Assembly (NCBI GenBank): GCA_026390815.1
Contig: JAPLFH010000009.1
Span: 62,001 to 126,000, forward strand
Length of the DNA: 64,000 bases
Source: Ignavibacteriales bacterium
GTDB taxonomy: Bacteria > Bacteroidota > Ignavibacteria > Ignavibacteriales > SURF-24
Reading direction: 5' to 3'
The notes under the pieces are model-generated. The model had not been told where the DNA came from. It searched no databases and was given only the letters and a program-made list of their open reading frames with translations. Of the stretch, positions 8,436 to 17,811 are shown in pieces. Each line of letters starts with the position of its first letter. Positions within the stretch are counted from its first letter, which is position 1. Both the position numbers and the translations under genes were made by a program.

Positions 8436-9722
8436 TTAAATTCCTTCAGATTCAGATGAAATTTTCGGTACTACTTTTAACTCAACATAAGGTTTAAGTA
8501 AATATTCTTTTGCAACATTTTTTATTTCCTCACGGGTAACCTGGTTGTATCTGTCCAAATCCTGCCGGAAGGAATCTGGTTCGTTCAAAAAGAAATTGTA
8601 TTCGTTTATTCTATCAACAAGGTTTTCCAGATTTTGCATTGAATAGATGAATGAAGATTTAATCCCATTTTTTGATCTTGTCAATTCTGAATCAGTAATT
8701 CCTTCAGCAATTAGTTTGTTTATTTCAATAAAAATTTCTTCTTTAAGTTTATCAAGCGAAATTCCCGGTTTGGCAGTGGCAACAATTATAAAGCTGCCGC
8801 TTAACTTTGCTGAGTATTGATAAACTGAAATTTGCTGTGCAATTTCTTTTTCAAAGACAAGACTCTTGTGAATTCGTGCATTCTTAGAACCGCCGAGAAC
8901 ATCAGCAAGAATTTCTAATCCCGTATCATCTTTTGAGAAGGCGATTGCCGAATGCCATGCTAAATATAAGCGTGGAAGTTGAACATTATCTTCGTGCATG
9001 ATTGAAATGTTTTTTCCAAGGTTAGCGATTGGCATTTTGATATCCGGTAATTCATTCCCTTTAGGAATTGAACCAAAGTAAAGCTCGATTAATCTTTTTG
9101 CTTCATCAATGTCAAACTCACCACCAACAACCAGTGTGGAATTATTTGGTGAATAATAGTTCCGGAAAAAGTTTTCAACATCTACCAATTTCATACTTAA
9201 AATATCTTTCATCCATCCTATTGTTGGCGCGTGGTAGGGATGATCGTTAGGATAAAGGTTGGAAAACAAAATTTCCCATGCTAAACCATAAGGCGCATTA
9301 TCGTAACGCTGAAGTCTTTCATTTTTAACAACATCAATCTGGTTTGTTAATTTTTCCTGATCCAATGAAGGCAATAGAAATCCCATTCTGTCGGATTCAA
9401 GCCATAAGGCAAGCTCTAAAAAATTTGAGGGAACTGTTTCATAATAGTTTGTTCTATCCAGGCTTGTTGAACCATTCAAGTTTCCGCCGGCTTCCTGAAT
9501 GTATTGGAAGTGCATTTGTTTTGGAATATTCTGCGATCCTTGAAACATCATATGCTCAAATAAATGAGCAAATCCGGTTTTTCCATTTGGTTCATTTGCC
9601 GAACCGACATGATACCAGAGATTAACAGCTATAAGCGGAAGATTTTTATCCTGAAAAAGAATTACTTCCAATCCATTTGCCAGTTTATATTTTTCGTACT
9701 CGATTTTAAGAATGTCCTTCAT
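8436..9722 (-). CDS. M16 family zinc metallopeptidase, active subunit
   Basis: A 428-aa M16 protease. The inverted zinc motif HLFEH is at about residue 49-53 (GFAHLFEHMMFQGS), with the third ligand expected in the downstream ALWLESDRMGFL stretch. The following PNNSTLVVGGEFD and the C-terminal M16_C half are typical. The C-terminal half lacks the clear R-x-x-x-G-x-Y motif that its neighbour has, which supports the division of labour between the two subunits. It is the first gene of the pair, and its stop codon abuts the ATG of the inactive subunit. No clear signal peptide is seen. The likely role is processing or degradation of peptides. Confidence 0.88.
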   Translation of the reverse strand: MKDILKIEYEKYKLANGLEVILFQDKNLPLIAVNLWYHVGSANEPNGKTGFAHLFEHMMFQGSQNIPKQMHFQYIQEAGGNLNGSTSLDRTNYYETVPSNFLELALWLESDRMGFLLPSLDQEKLTNQIDVVKNERLQRYDNAPYGLAWEILFSNLYPNDHPYHAPTIGWMKDILSMKLVDVENFFRNYYSPNNSTLVVGGEFDIDEAKRLIELYFGSIPKGNELPDIKMPIANLGKNISIMHEDNVQLPRLYLAWHSAIAFSKDDTGLEILADVLGGSKNARIHKSLVFEKEIAQQISVYQYSAKLSGSFIIVATAKPGISLDKLKEEIFIEINKLIAEGITDSELTRSKNGIKSSFIYSMQNLENLVDRINEYNFFLNEPDSFRQDLDRYNQVTREEIKNVAKEYLLKPYVELKVVPKISSESEGI

Positions 9723-10100
9723 TTTGCTTTCGTTAGATTATTAAATAAAAATATGGAGTTCAATATACCTGATAACAGTTATTTTAAGCAAGAAGTTTAA
9801 TCTTAATTTCAACTTTATTTGGTTAGTGATTAAATTAAATGTTATGTGATAAAAATTGTTCAATTGCTAAATTGCATAACTGTTTGCAACAATTTATCTT
9901 TGGCTTTAGCAATTCGACAGTGTGTAATAATTCATGAATTAGCTAATTATTTTTTAGATCGGGTTTTGAATAGTTCTGTATTAGGAGCAATCATGACTGA
10001 AATAATTCCAGTTGAGCTAATCGAAAAGAAAATTTTGTTGATACGAAATCAGAAATTTCACCTTTTTTTGTAAAAATCTAAAGGAATAAATTAATACTTT
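9723..10100. other. intergenic region with low-complexity 'caattgctaaattgc' stretch
   Basis: No convincing gene in 378 bp. At about 9855-9925 there are phrase-like runs: caattgctaaattgcataa, then caacaattta, then ggctttagcaattc. The first and last are roughly complementary (attgctaaattgc against gctttagcaatt). It probably belongs to the same class as the other intergenic elements, but it is more degraded. Confidence 0.4.
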
Positions 10101-11336
10101 TTACTTCAACAAAAATTCAATCCTTTCTAACTTACCATCAATATTTTGTCTTGGATATACATCGAAAATTTTACAAAGCAAAGGATAGATATCTATATTC
10201 CAGATTGTGCCGGTTTGGTAACCCGATTTAAAATCTGGACCAATTGCATAGAAAATACCATGCATATCTGTGTTGTTATTATCGTAACCATGGTTTCCAC
10301 CAACAGATTTTTTTTCCATCCAGGATGCGGATTTATTATCAACCAGAGACCAACCAATATCGGCAATAACAATGATGGAAGAAATAAAAGGATGGGAAGA
10401 AAAATGATAATATTCCGGCATCTCTTCCTTTTTATAAACTTTATAATGATCTTCCTTTTCTTTCAGATTTCTATACGTTACTTCTAAGTTTTCTTTGGAT
10501 GGTTCAATCATCATTACCGGACCATCTCCCTGGATTTTATTTCCTTGTCCGATAATGTTTTCTATATTAACAACCCTGGAATTGCTTATATCAGTCATTC
10601 CATGATCTGAAAGTATTATTACATCCGTACTATCAAGCATATTTATTTTTTTTAGTTGTGTAAAAAGAAATCCCACAATGCTATCAAGGTGCTGAATAGC
10701 AATATTAACCTGGGTAGATGTTGTCCCAAATTTATGTCCTTTCGAATCTGTTTCATCAAAGTACAAAGTTATAAAATGAGGACGTTCATTATAAGGAAGT
10801 TTAAGCCAATTTATAACTCCATCAACTCTTTTATTGTAATTTCTTTTATGTTCATAGGTTTCAAAGTAAGTAGGGTGCCGGTAAGACAATTTCATTTCTG
10901 AACCGGGCCAAAAGTAGCTGGCTGTTTTTATTCCTTGTCTTTCTGCAGTTTCCCAAAAAGGTTCACCCAAGTACCATCTTGCATTAGTAACTGCGCTTGT
11001 ATCGCCAATTGAATACTCTTCATTTCTGAATGGATCTTCAAATTCATTTTGAATTATTCCATGATTTTGAGGATACATACCTGTAATTATTGAAAGATGA
11101 TTTGGAAAAGTTTTTGAGGGGAACGAAGGACGAAGAGATAATGCAGAAACGCCATTCTTTTTTATAAAATCTAAATTCGGAGTCAGATTTCTGTTTGTAT
11201 AATCCCACCGAAATCCATCAAATGAGACTAAAATTAAATAAGGTTTACTTTTGGCAGAAGATAAATCATTACAAACAAATACAAATAATACAATCCAAAG
11301 CAGAAAAATAGTTCTATCAAATTTTCTAATATTCAT
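10101..11336 (-). CDS. secreted alkaline-phosphatase-superfamily phosphodiesterase (NPP type)
   Basis: The protein resembles ectonucleotide pyrophosphatases/phosphodiesterases, zinc enzymes that cleave phosphodiester or pyrophosphate bonds outside the cytoplasm. A signal peptide (FLLWIVLFVFVCNDLSSA) precedes VSFDGFRWDY, which has the first metal Asp. The nucleophile Thr lies in PSFPSKTFPNH. The remaining metal ligands are in DSKGHKFG, LSDHGMTD and GGNHGYDN. Length (about 410 aa) fits the bacterial enzymes. The frame extends three codons upstream to a GTG at 11345; the ATG at 11336 was chosen. The gene stands alone, so the substrate is open. Confidence 0.87.
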   Translation of the reverse strand: MNIRKFDRTIFLLWIVLFVFVCNDLSSAKSKPYLILVSFDGFRWDYTNRNLTPNLDFIKKNGVSALSLRPSFPSKTFPNHLSIITGMYPQNHGIIQNEFEDPFRNEEYSIGDTSAVTNARWYLGEPFWETAERQGIKTASYFWPGSEMKLSYRHPTYFETYEHKRNYNKRVDGVINWLKLPYNERPHFITLYFDETDSKGHKFGTTSTQVNIAIQHLDSIVGFLFTQLKKINMLDSTDVIILSDHGMTDISNSRVVNIENIIGQGNKIQGDGPVMMIEPSKENLEVTYRNLKEKEDHYKVYKKEEMPEYYHFSSHPFISSIIVIADIGWSLVDNKSASWMEKKSVGGNHGYDNNNTDMHGIFYAIGPDFKSGYQTGTIWNIDIYPLLCKIFDVYPRQNIDGKLERIEFLLK

Positions 11337-11617
11337 AATTATCACTCAAATTTTAATTCTTTTTTTTAAAAGGATATTGGCGAATGAAAAATAACAAAAA
11401 TTTAACTTTACTTTTATAATTTTTGCCTCTAATTTACCCAAGCAATTCTAAACAATTAATGGACTTGAGAAATATATTTTGGCTAAAAGTTATTTTATTT
11501 TCAGTTCATCTAACGAGAAAAGACTATTCATATCTCGGGATATTTCTATCAGTTTTAATAATTTGGAAAAATCATTTTTCACAAAACTTATATCATTAAC
11601 TAAATAAGGAGAGGTAT

Positions 11618-14600
11618 ATGAGTATGGTTACAAGAAAGATTTCATTAGTTATATTCCTGTTGTTTTTAATTAGTTGCATTGCATATGGGCAGGGATTAAC
11701 AACTGCCGCTATGAATGGCGTTATTGCTGATAAGGATGGTAATTCTTTAGCTGGGGCAACAGTTGTGGCACAGCATGTTCCTTCTGGTACACAATTCGGA
11801 ACCACAACTCGATTAAATGGTTCATGGAATTTACTAAACCTTCGTGTTGGTGGTCCTTATGCACTTAAGGTTTCTTTTGTCGGTTATAAAACTCAGACTA
11901 TTGAAAACATTGATCTTAAACTTGGACAAAATCTTAGAGTCGATTTTACGCTTGCAGAAGAAGCGGTTCAACTTAGTGGTGTAAGTGTTACAGCAGAAAG
12001 GAACGCAATTCTTAGTACATCACGAACTGGTGCATCTACTAACATTGATTTAGGTCAGATCAAAGCATTCCCAACTATTTCAAGAAGTTTCTCAGATTAT
12101 GCTAAGTTCACACCACAAGTTTCTGGAAGTGGTAATTCAGAAAGAGGAGGATATGCTGCAGGAAGAAATAACCGTTATAATAATATTCAGATTGATGGTA
12201 CACAATACAATGATTTATTTGGATTAGGAACCACTGGTGCACCTGGAGGACAGGCTTTTACTAACCCAATTAGTTTGGATGCAATCCAGGAATTTCAGGT
12301 TGTTATTGCTCCTTACGATGTTAGGTACGGAGGTTTTACTGGTGGAGGTGTAAACGCAATCACGCGAGCTGGCACTAACAATTTTAGTGGTTCCGCATAT
12401 TATTTTGGAAGAAATCAGAACTTTGTTGGTATTAGTCCCGATGCTTTACGCGCAAAATTAAGCAAGTTCACAGAATATCAAACTGGTTTTAGAATTGGTG
12501 GACCTATATTAAAAGACAAAATGTTTTTCTTTTTAAATGGTGAATTAACTAAACGCAACTCACCTACTTCACAAATATCATTAACACAAAGTTCTGTAAA
12601 AAATGCTGAAACATTAGCAATTGATTTTGCAAATATTCTAAAGAATCAATATGGATATAATCCTGGAAGTTACAGCGATATGACTTTGGAAAGACCATCT
12701 GGTAAATTATTCGCACGGTTAGATTTTAATATTTCTGATAATCATAAATTAACTTTGCGCGATAATTATGTTAATGCTTCGGATGATATTACTGGTTTAA
12801 GCATTACTAATCTTATATTCTCCAGCAGAAACTATAAATTTAAAAGTACAACCAATTCTGCTGCTGCACAGTTGATGAGCACTTTCGGTAACAACATGTC
12901 TAATGAGTTTATTGTTGGGTATACTACAATCCGCGATAAACGTGAAATACCTGGCAGCCCATTTCCTCAAATAGATGTAAGACAGTTTTCCAATCTTACC
13001 TTATCTGCCGGTACTGAACAATTTTCGGGCGCAAATAAATTAAATCAGGATATTATTGAAATTACAGATAACTTTTCCTATCTGTGGGGCAACCATGTTT
13101 TTACAATTGGTACTCACAATGAATTTTTCAAATTCTTTAACTTATTTGTTCGTAATTACTATGGCTACTATGTTTTTGACAACCTGGATAGCTTGAGAAA
13201 TGGACATCCAACAAGTTATGAACATTCATATTCACCTACGGGTGATCCTGAACCGGCTGCAAAATTTAATGCAGTACAATTAGGCGGTTATATTCAGGAT
13301 GAATGGAGAGTTTCACCTAATTTAAAATTAACACTTGGTGTTAGGGTAGATGTTCCTTCCTTCCCGGATAAACCAGCAACAAATGATTCTGTTGCAAAAT
13401 ATTTTGGTTCTCTGGGATATGGAACGGACATTGTTCCTAAATCAAAATTATTGTTCTCGCCACGCGTCGGATTTAATTACGATGTTATGGGAGACCGCTC
13501 AACATTATTACGTGGTGGCGTTGGAATATTTACTGGACGAATTCCTTACGTTTGGATTTCAAACCAATATGGTAACACAGGTATTCTGTTAAATGAAACT
13601 ACTGGCGATAAAACTACTCCGTTTATAACCGATGTAACTAAGATACCCGTGGCTGGTTCGAAGGGTGTTAGTGCAAGCAAAAGAGCGGAAATCAATTTGT
13701 CAGATCCAGATTTGAAAATGCCTCAATTGCTAAGATTTAACTTAGGATTTGATAAACAGCTTCCGTTTGATTTTGTTGGAACTGTGGAGTTATTATATTC
13801 CAAATCAATTAATGATATGATTTATCAGGATGCTAATATTGGAAAGGCAACTGGTAATTTATACGATGGAAGACCGATATATACAAAACCAGTTAGTTCA
13901 GCAAACTTTACTAGAGTTATGGTAATTAAGAATACAAGCAAAGGTTACCAATATAGCTTATCTGTACAATTACAGAGACAAGGATTTAAGGATGGAGTAT
14001 ATGCTAACGTAGGCTATACATATGGAAGAGCTTTCGATCAGAATAGTGTTGTATCCAGTCAGGCTCGTTCACAATACAGATTCAATCCAATTGATGGCGA
14101 CCCTAATGACCCTAAATTAACCAGATCTAATTTTGAAGTTAGACATCGTCTTTTTGTTGCTCTTTCATACATAGCACAGTTTGCAGAGAATTGGAATACA
14201 ACATTCTCTTTATTCATTAATGGTCAATCGGGACGTCCATTTGCTTATACTTATTCAGGTGATATTAATAAAGACGGACATGATGGAAATGATCTTATCT
14301 ATATTCCAAAAGACAAAAATGATATATACTTAGGTTCTATTGATAAAACCACTAAGGCTTTTGTATCTGCAAGCGCTTCTAATTATGATGCTTTGGACAG
14401 ATACATTGGAAGAGATGATTATTTGAAAGATCACCGTGGGGAAATTGCTGAGCGCAATAGTAATGTTGAACCTTGGTTTACCGAAGTAGATTTAAGAATC
14501 GCTCAGAATATTCCAATATTTGCAAGTCATAGTTTTGAATTGACTCTTGATTTATTAAATGTTCTTAACTTGCTAAATCCGGATCAATGGGGATGGGTAA

Positions 14601-14779
14601 AAACAGTTAATTATACTGATAATCTTATAACTTATGTCGGTGATGGAAAGGTAAATGCTGGAACTCCACAAGAAAAAACTGTTCAAGTATTTAGTTTTAA
14701 AGATAAACCAAATCCATATCAGAAAGACAATATTCTTTCCCGCTGGCAAATGCAGTTGGGTATCCGATATTCTTTCTAA
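11618..14779 (+). CDS. TonB-dependent outer-membrane receptor with carboxypeptidase-regulatory-like N-terminal domain
   Basis: A 1053-aa outer-membrane receptor. A signal peptide ending near YGQG is followed by an Ig-like CarboxypepD_reg domain (MNGVIADKDGNSLAGATV ... FVGYKTQTIENI). Next comes a plug domain (ISLDAIQEFQVVIAPYDVRYGGFTGGGVNAITRAG) and a long beta-barrel that ends in an aromatic C-terminal strand (LGIRYSF). The architecture is that of Oar/SusC-related TonB-dependent receptors. There is no SusD-like partner, so import of a specific glycan cannot be claimed. The ribosome site aggagagg lies a few bases before the ATG at 11618. A strong terminator follows, so it is monocistronic. Confidence 0.9.
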   Translation: MSMVTRKISLVIFLLFLISCIAYGQGLTTAAMNGVIADKDGNSLAGATVVAQHVPSGTQFGTTTRLNGSWNLLNLRVGGPYALKVSFVGYKTQTIENIDLKLGQNLRVDFTLAEEAVQLSGVSVTAERNAILSTSRTGASTNIDLGQIKAFPTISRSFSDYAKFTPQVSGSGNSERGGYAAGRNNRYNNIQIDGTQYNDLFGLGTTGAPGGQAFTNPISLDAIQEFQVVIAPYDVRYGGFTGGGVNAITRAGTNNFSGSAYYFGRNQNFVGISPDALRAKLSKFTEYQTGFRIGGPILKDKMFFFLNGELTKRNSPTSQISLTQSSVKNAETLAIDFANILKNQYGYNPGSYSDMTLERPSGKLFARLDFNISDNHKLTLRDNYVNASDDITGLSITNLIFSSRNYKFKSTTNSAAAQLMSTFGNNMSNEFIVGYTTIRDKREIPGSPFPQIDVRQFSNLTLSAGTEQFSGANKLNQDIIEITDNFSYLWGNHVFTIGTHNEFFKFFNLFVRNYYGYYVFDNLDSLRNGHPTSYEHSYSPTGDPEPAAKFNAVQLGGYIQDEWRVSPNLKLTLGVRVDVPSFPDKPATNDSVAKYFGSLGYGTDIVPKSKLLFSPRVGFNYDVMGDRSTLLRGGVGIFTGRIPYVWISNQYGNTGILLNETTGDKTTPFITDVTKIPVAGSKGVSASKRAEINLSDPDLKMPQLLRFNLGFDKQLPFDFVGTVELLYSKSINDMIYQDANIGKATGNLYDGRPIYTKPVSSANFTRVMVIKNTSKGYQYSLSVQLQRQGFKDGVYANVGYTYGRAFDQNSVVSSQARSQYRFNPIDGDPNDPKLTRSNFEVRHRLFVALSYIAQFAENWNTTFSLFINGQSGRPFAYTYSGDINKDGHDGNDLIYIPKDKNDIYLGSIDKTTKAFVSASASNYDALDRYIGRDDYLKDHRGEIAERNSNVEPWFTEVDLRIAQNIPIFASHSFELTLDLLNVLNLLNPDQWGWVKTVNYTDNLITYVGDGKVNAGTPQEKTVQVFSFKDKPNPYQKDNILSRWQMQLGIRYSF

Positions 14780-14801
14780 ACTTTATTCTTTTCTCAATTC
14801 T

Positions 14802-14832
14802 AAAGCCCCTGGAATAATCCCGGGGCTTTTTA
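14802..14832 (+). terminator. rho-independent terminator after the TonB-dependent receptor
   Basis: aaagcccctgg, a 6-8 nt AT-rich loop, then cccggggctttttaatt. This is an 11-bp stem with one mismatch followed by a T-run, 22 bp after the receptor stop codon. Confidence 0.85.
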
Positions 14833-14890
14833 ATTATAAAAATTAAATTCTCAAAAAACATATTGAATTAATAAATCAAACAATTATTTT

Positions 14891-14960
14891 CCATCATCCA
14901 TCATCCATCATCCATCATCCATCATCCATCATCCATCACCCATCACCCATCACCCATCAA
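14891..14960. repeat. 7-bp tandem repeat, ten units of ccatcat/ccatcac
   Basis: Exactly ten head-to-tail heptamers: six ccatcat, three ccatcac and one ccatcaa. One strand is purine-free apart from A. The array lies between the receptor terminator and the KdsC-like gene, about 60 bp before its start. The clean switch from -cat to -cac units suggests expansion by slippage. It is far too short in unit length to be CRISPR. Confidence 0.95.
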
Positions 14961-15019
14961 CGCATTTTTCATTTACTATTTCTTTTTGTAGTTTAGCAAC
15001 AACATTTGGAGAATTTTCA

Positions 15020-15526
15020 TTGATCGATAATATCATATCCTTAAAAGAAAAAATTAAAAAGATAAAACTGATAATTACAGATATAGACGGCGTGTGGACC
15101 GATGGCGGTTTATACTACACAACAGACGGCTTAGTAATGAAAAGATTCCAGGTGAAAGATGGAATGGCAGTAAACCTTCTTAAAGAAAAAGGAATTGAAA
15201 TTGCTATTGTAAGTGGAGATGCTTCTGAGATTGGTATAGTGAGAGGACAAAAATTAAAGATAGATCTGCTTTATAAAAATGTATTGGATAAGAAAAAGGT
15301 TTTAGACGAAATTTGTCAATTAAGAAATTTGAAATACGAGAATATTGCATATATCGGTGATGATGTAAATGATCTGGAGGCGCTAAAAGTTGTTTCAATA
15401 TCAGCGGCACCTTCTGATGCAGTTAAAGAAGTGCTGTCAGAAGTTGATTATGTTTCTTCCAGGAAAGGTGGTGAAGGCGCATTTAGGGACTTTGCTGATT
15501 TAATTATCTCCAATCTTGATAAATAA
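15020..15526 (+). CDS. kdsC: HAD-superfamily KdsC-like phosphatase (3-deoxy-octulosonate 8-phosphate phosphatase)
   Basis: A 168-aa minimal HAD phosphatase of the tetrameric KdsC type, which has no cap domain. Motif I is ITDIDGVWTDGG (nucleophile Asp and acid/base Asp), motif II is AIVSGDAS, the Lys motif lies in VLDKKKVL, and motif III is YIGDDVNDLEALK. Between motifs I and II sits the family-typical hairpin LYYTTDGLVMKRFQVKDGM. KdsC makes KDO for lipopolysaccharide; close relatives act on nonulosonic acids, so the exact substrate is likely rather than certain. The start is a TTG with a tggaga ribosome site. It is 14 bp from the next gene and may share a transcript with it. Confidence 0.8.
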   Translation: MIDNIISLKEKIKKIKLIITDIDGVWTDGGLYYTTDGLVMKRFQVKDGMAVNLLKEKGIEIAIVSGDASEIGIVRGQKLKIDLLYKNVLDKKKVLDEICQLRNLKYENIAYIGDDVNDLEALKVVSISAAPSDAVKEVLSEVDYVSSRKGGEGAFRDFADLIISNLDK

Positions 15527-15540
15527 TATTGAGGAATAAA

Positions 15541-16974
15541 ATGAAAAAATATCTGTTAATCATTGTTTATTTATTGTCAGGATGTTTGTCAGCTCAAACC
15601 AAATTTGAAAGTATTAATAAAGAAATATTTGCGGGCAATTTTACAAACGCAACTAAAATGATTGATTCAGTTATTGCAAACACTGCTTCGCTTAATTCCC
15701 TTGAAAAGTATGATTTAGAATTTGAGAAGGATAAGATGAACAGAGTCCGTTTGGATTTTAATAAAACTAAAGATGATGTTATTCCATACATTAAAAAATA
15801 CTATCCAGAAGTAAATGAAACTATGCTGGAGAAATGGGAAAAAGATAAATCACTTGAATGCAAAATAATTGATGGACAGAAAAAATATTTTGCTCGGGCG
15901 GCTTCAAATCTTTTTTTAATCAATAAGGAAGCTAAGCTGCAGAAAGAAAAAGTAAATGGTAAAACGGTTGACAAATTGGATGAATTTTTACTAAAACATA
16001 TTCCGGAAATTATTGATCAGTCAACCAAACTTAATAAACAAATTGTTGTACCTATTAAAATGCGAATCAAATATTCTCTTACCGTTCTTCCAAACACTGT
16101 TCCCGATGGTGAAATTATCAGATGTTGGTTACCTTTTCCGCGTGAAGGGAGTAAAAGACAAACAGAAATAAAATTGATTTCCATTAATGAAGATAATTAT
16201 ATAGTTGCCGATAATAAAAATCTTCAAAGAACTGTTTATTTAGAGAAGAAAGTAGAAAAAGATCAACCAACAACTTTTCTAATGGAATTGGAATATACCT
16301 GCTCCTCTGAATGGTTAAATATTGATCCTCTAAAATTAAAATCTTACGATATCAATTCTGAACTCTATAATAATTTTACAGAAGAACGTCCACCACATAT
16401 TGTTTTTACAGATGAAATAAAGAACCTATCAAAAAAAATAGTTGGAGACGAATCTAATCCATTTCTTAAAGCAAGAAAAATTTTCGAATGGATTAACGAC
16501 ACCAAACCATGGGCAAGTGCAAGAGAATATTCTACTATCGAGAACATTTCTGATTATTGTTTAGCAAATTGTCATGGCGATTGCGGAATTAAAACTTTGT
16601 TATTCATGACGTTAGCTCGTTACAATGGAATTCCAACACATTGGCAGAGCGGTTGGATGATGCATCCACCAGAAGTAAACCTGCACGATTGGTGCGAAGC
16701 TTACTTTGAAGGTTATGGTTGGATTCCAGTTGATCAATCTTTTGGATTGCAGAATTCTGATGATCCAAAAGTAAAATATTTTTATTTGGGTGGAATGGAT
16801 TCGTATCGCTTAATTGTTAATGATGAATATTCTCAACCATTATTCCCGGCTAAAATTTATCCTCGCAGCGAAACTGTAGATTTCCAGCGCGGAGAAGTTG
16901 AATGGCGTGGTGGCAATCTTTACTTTGATAAATGGGATTATCATATGGAAGTGGAGTATTTAGAAAATTTGTAA
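15541..16974 (+). CDS. transglutaminase-domain lipoprotein
   Basis: An exported protein of 477 aa with a lipobox (VYLLSGC) after a short hydrophobic segment, so it is probably membrane-anchored. The C-terminal half is a transglutaminase-like cysteine-protease fold: Cys in NCHGDCGIKTLL, His in VNLHDWCEAY and Asp in WIPVDQSFG. The N-terminal half has no recognised domain. An upstream TTG (15529) would add four residues, but gagg sits at the right distance from the ATG at 15541. The last 68 bp (16895-16962) recur downstream of the HEPN-MNT genes, where the same reading continues to a different C-terminus (VEYLTDDKK). The present tail may therefore be a rebuilt one. Confidence 0.85.
   Translation: MKKYLLIIVYLLSGCLSAQTKFESINKEIFAGNFTNATKMIDSVIANTASLNSLEKYDLEFEKDKMNRVRLDFNKTKDDVIPYIKKYYPEVNETMLEKWEKDKSLECKIIDGQKKYFARAASNLFLINKEAKLQKEKVNGKTVDKLDEFLLKHIPEIIDQSTKLNKQIVVPIKMRIKYSLTVLPNTVPDGEIIRCWLPFPREGSKRQTEIKLISINEDNYIVADNKNLQRTVYLEKKVEKDQPTTFLMELEYTCSSEWLNIDPLKLKSYDINSELYNNFTEERPPHIVFTDEIKNLSKKIVGDESNPFLKARKIFEWINDTKPWASAREYSTIENISDYCLANCHGDCGIKTLLFMTLARYNGIPTHWQSGWMMHPPEVNLHDWCEAYFEGYGWIPVDQSFGLQNSDDPKVKYFYLGGMDSYRLIVNDEYSQPLFPAKIYPRSETVDFQRGEVEWRGGNLYFDKWDYHMEVEYLENL
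16895..16962 (+). repeat. direct repeat, upstream copy (3' end of the transglutaminase gene)
   Basis: This 68-bp stretch is matched at 17724-17791 with a single difference (a at 16902, g at 17731). Here it encodes the end of the transglutaminase protein and the frame closes as ...VEYLENL. The two copies are 829 bp apart and bracket the HEPN and MNT genes. Confidence 0.95.
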
Positions 16975-17036
16975 AAATAATCCGGACCAGTTCTTTATTA
17001 AGAAATAGTTATATTACCAATAAAAAATAAGCTTAA

Positions 17037-17426
17037 ATGGAAAAGCAGGAAATCATTAAATATTGGATAGAAACCTCTGAGAACGATTTAAAATCTTCAT
17101 CCACTATTTTTGAATCTGGTAAATATGACTGGACTCTATTTATTGCTCATCTTGCATTAGAAAAATTATTGAAAGCTTACTGGGTAAAAAATAACAATAC
17201 ACTAATTCCACCCAAAACACATAATCTGGCAAAAATTGCAGTTGATGCTAAGCTCAATTTAACAGACGAGGAGAAAATCTTTTTACTGGAAGTTAACGAA
17301 TTTAATATTGAAACTCGTTATCCCGATTATAAGTTTGAATTTTATAAAAAATGCACGAGAGAATTTACGGAGAACTATTTGCAAAAAATTAAAGAGTTTT
17401 ACAAATGTATTCGCAAGAAAATATAA
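17037..17426 (+). CDS. HEPN domain protein (putative toxin of a HEPN-MNT pair)
   Basis: A 129-aa all-helical HEPN protein of the COG2250 type. It begins with the usual IIKYWIETSENDLKSSSTIFESGKYDWTLFIAHLALEKLLKAYWV pattern in two pieces and contains the conserved His region KTHNLAKIA. In known HEPN-MNT pairs the HEPN protein is an RNase-like toxin and the nucleotidyltransferase silences it. The canonical R-x4-6-H active site is not obvious here (IPPKTHNL has no Arg at the usual distance), so RNase activity is uncertain. It overlaps the next gene by 22 bp. The pair lies inside a direct-repeat-flanked segment, which suggests insertion. Confidence 0.82.
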   Translation: MEKQEIIKYWIETSENDLKSSSTIFESGKYDWTLFIAHLALEKLLKAYWVKNNNTLIPPKTHNLAKIAVDAKLNLTDEEKIFLLEVNEFNIETRYPDYKFEFYKKCTREFTENYLQKIKEFYKCIRKKI

Positions 17427-17716
17427 ATCAGATAATAAAAAAGTTGATAGAATTCATTTCTGAAGAATTGGAAATCAAAGGTGTTTACCTCTTTGGTTCA
17501 TATGCCAACGGGAATCCTGAAGATTATAGCGATATTGATTTAGCAATTATATCTGATGATTTTGATGGCGATCGTTTTTCTGATAGAAAAAGACTTAACA
17601 AGTTCATTATTAAAACATCTCTCGATATTGAAATACATCCATTCAAGACCAAAGACTTTTCAACTGATAATCCTTTTGTTACGGAAATCATTAGAACAGG
17701 GAAGAAAATTGTTTAA
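17405..17716 (+). CDS. MNT-type nucleotidyltransferase (putative antitoxin of a HEPN-MNT pair)
   Basis: A minimal nucleotidyltransferase of 103 aa. The family motif is complete: GSYANGNPEDYSDIDLAI gives G-S-x10-D-x-D with both metal-binding Asp residues. A third carboxylate is expected in SLDIEIHP. Relatives neutralise HEPN toxins, in MntA/HepT by AMP transfer to the HEPN protein. It is translationally coupled to the HEPN gene by a 22-bp overlap. Confidence 0.85.
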   Translation: MYSQENINQIIKKLIEFISEELEIKGVYLFGSYANGNPEDYSDIDLAIISDDFDGDRFSDRKRLNKFIIKTSLDIEIHPFKTKDFSTDNPFVTEIIRTGKKIV

Positions 17717-17723
17717 ACTCATT

Positions 17724-17791
17724 AAGTTGAGTGGCGTGGTGGCAATCTTTACTTTGATAAATGGGATTATCATATGGAAGTGGAGTATTTA
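17724..17791 (+). repeat. direct repeat, downstream copy (relic or original 3' end of the transglutaminase gene)
   Basis: Second copy of the 68-bp stretch at 16895-16962. Read in the same frame it gives VEWRGGNLYFDKWDYHMEVE in one piece and then runs on as YLTDDKK and a stop. This could be the original C-terminus of the transglutaminase protein, cut off when the HEPN-MNT segment arrived. Confidence 0.93.
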
Positions 17792-17811
17792 ACTGACGAC
17801 AAAAAGTAATT

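Noticed and set aside
9846-10073. 75-codon frame in the gap after the M16 genes
   Set aside because: Low-complexity sequence that overlaps the phrase-repeat stretch; no ribosome site and no family resemblance.
14891-14960. Possible CRISPR array
   Set aside because: Units are 7 bp, head-to-tail and without spacers; no cas gene is in the window.
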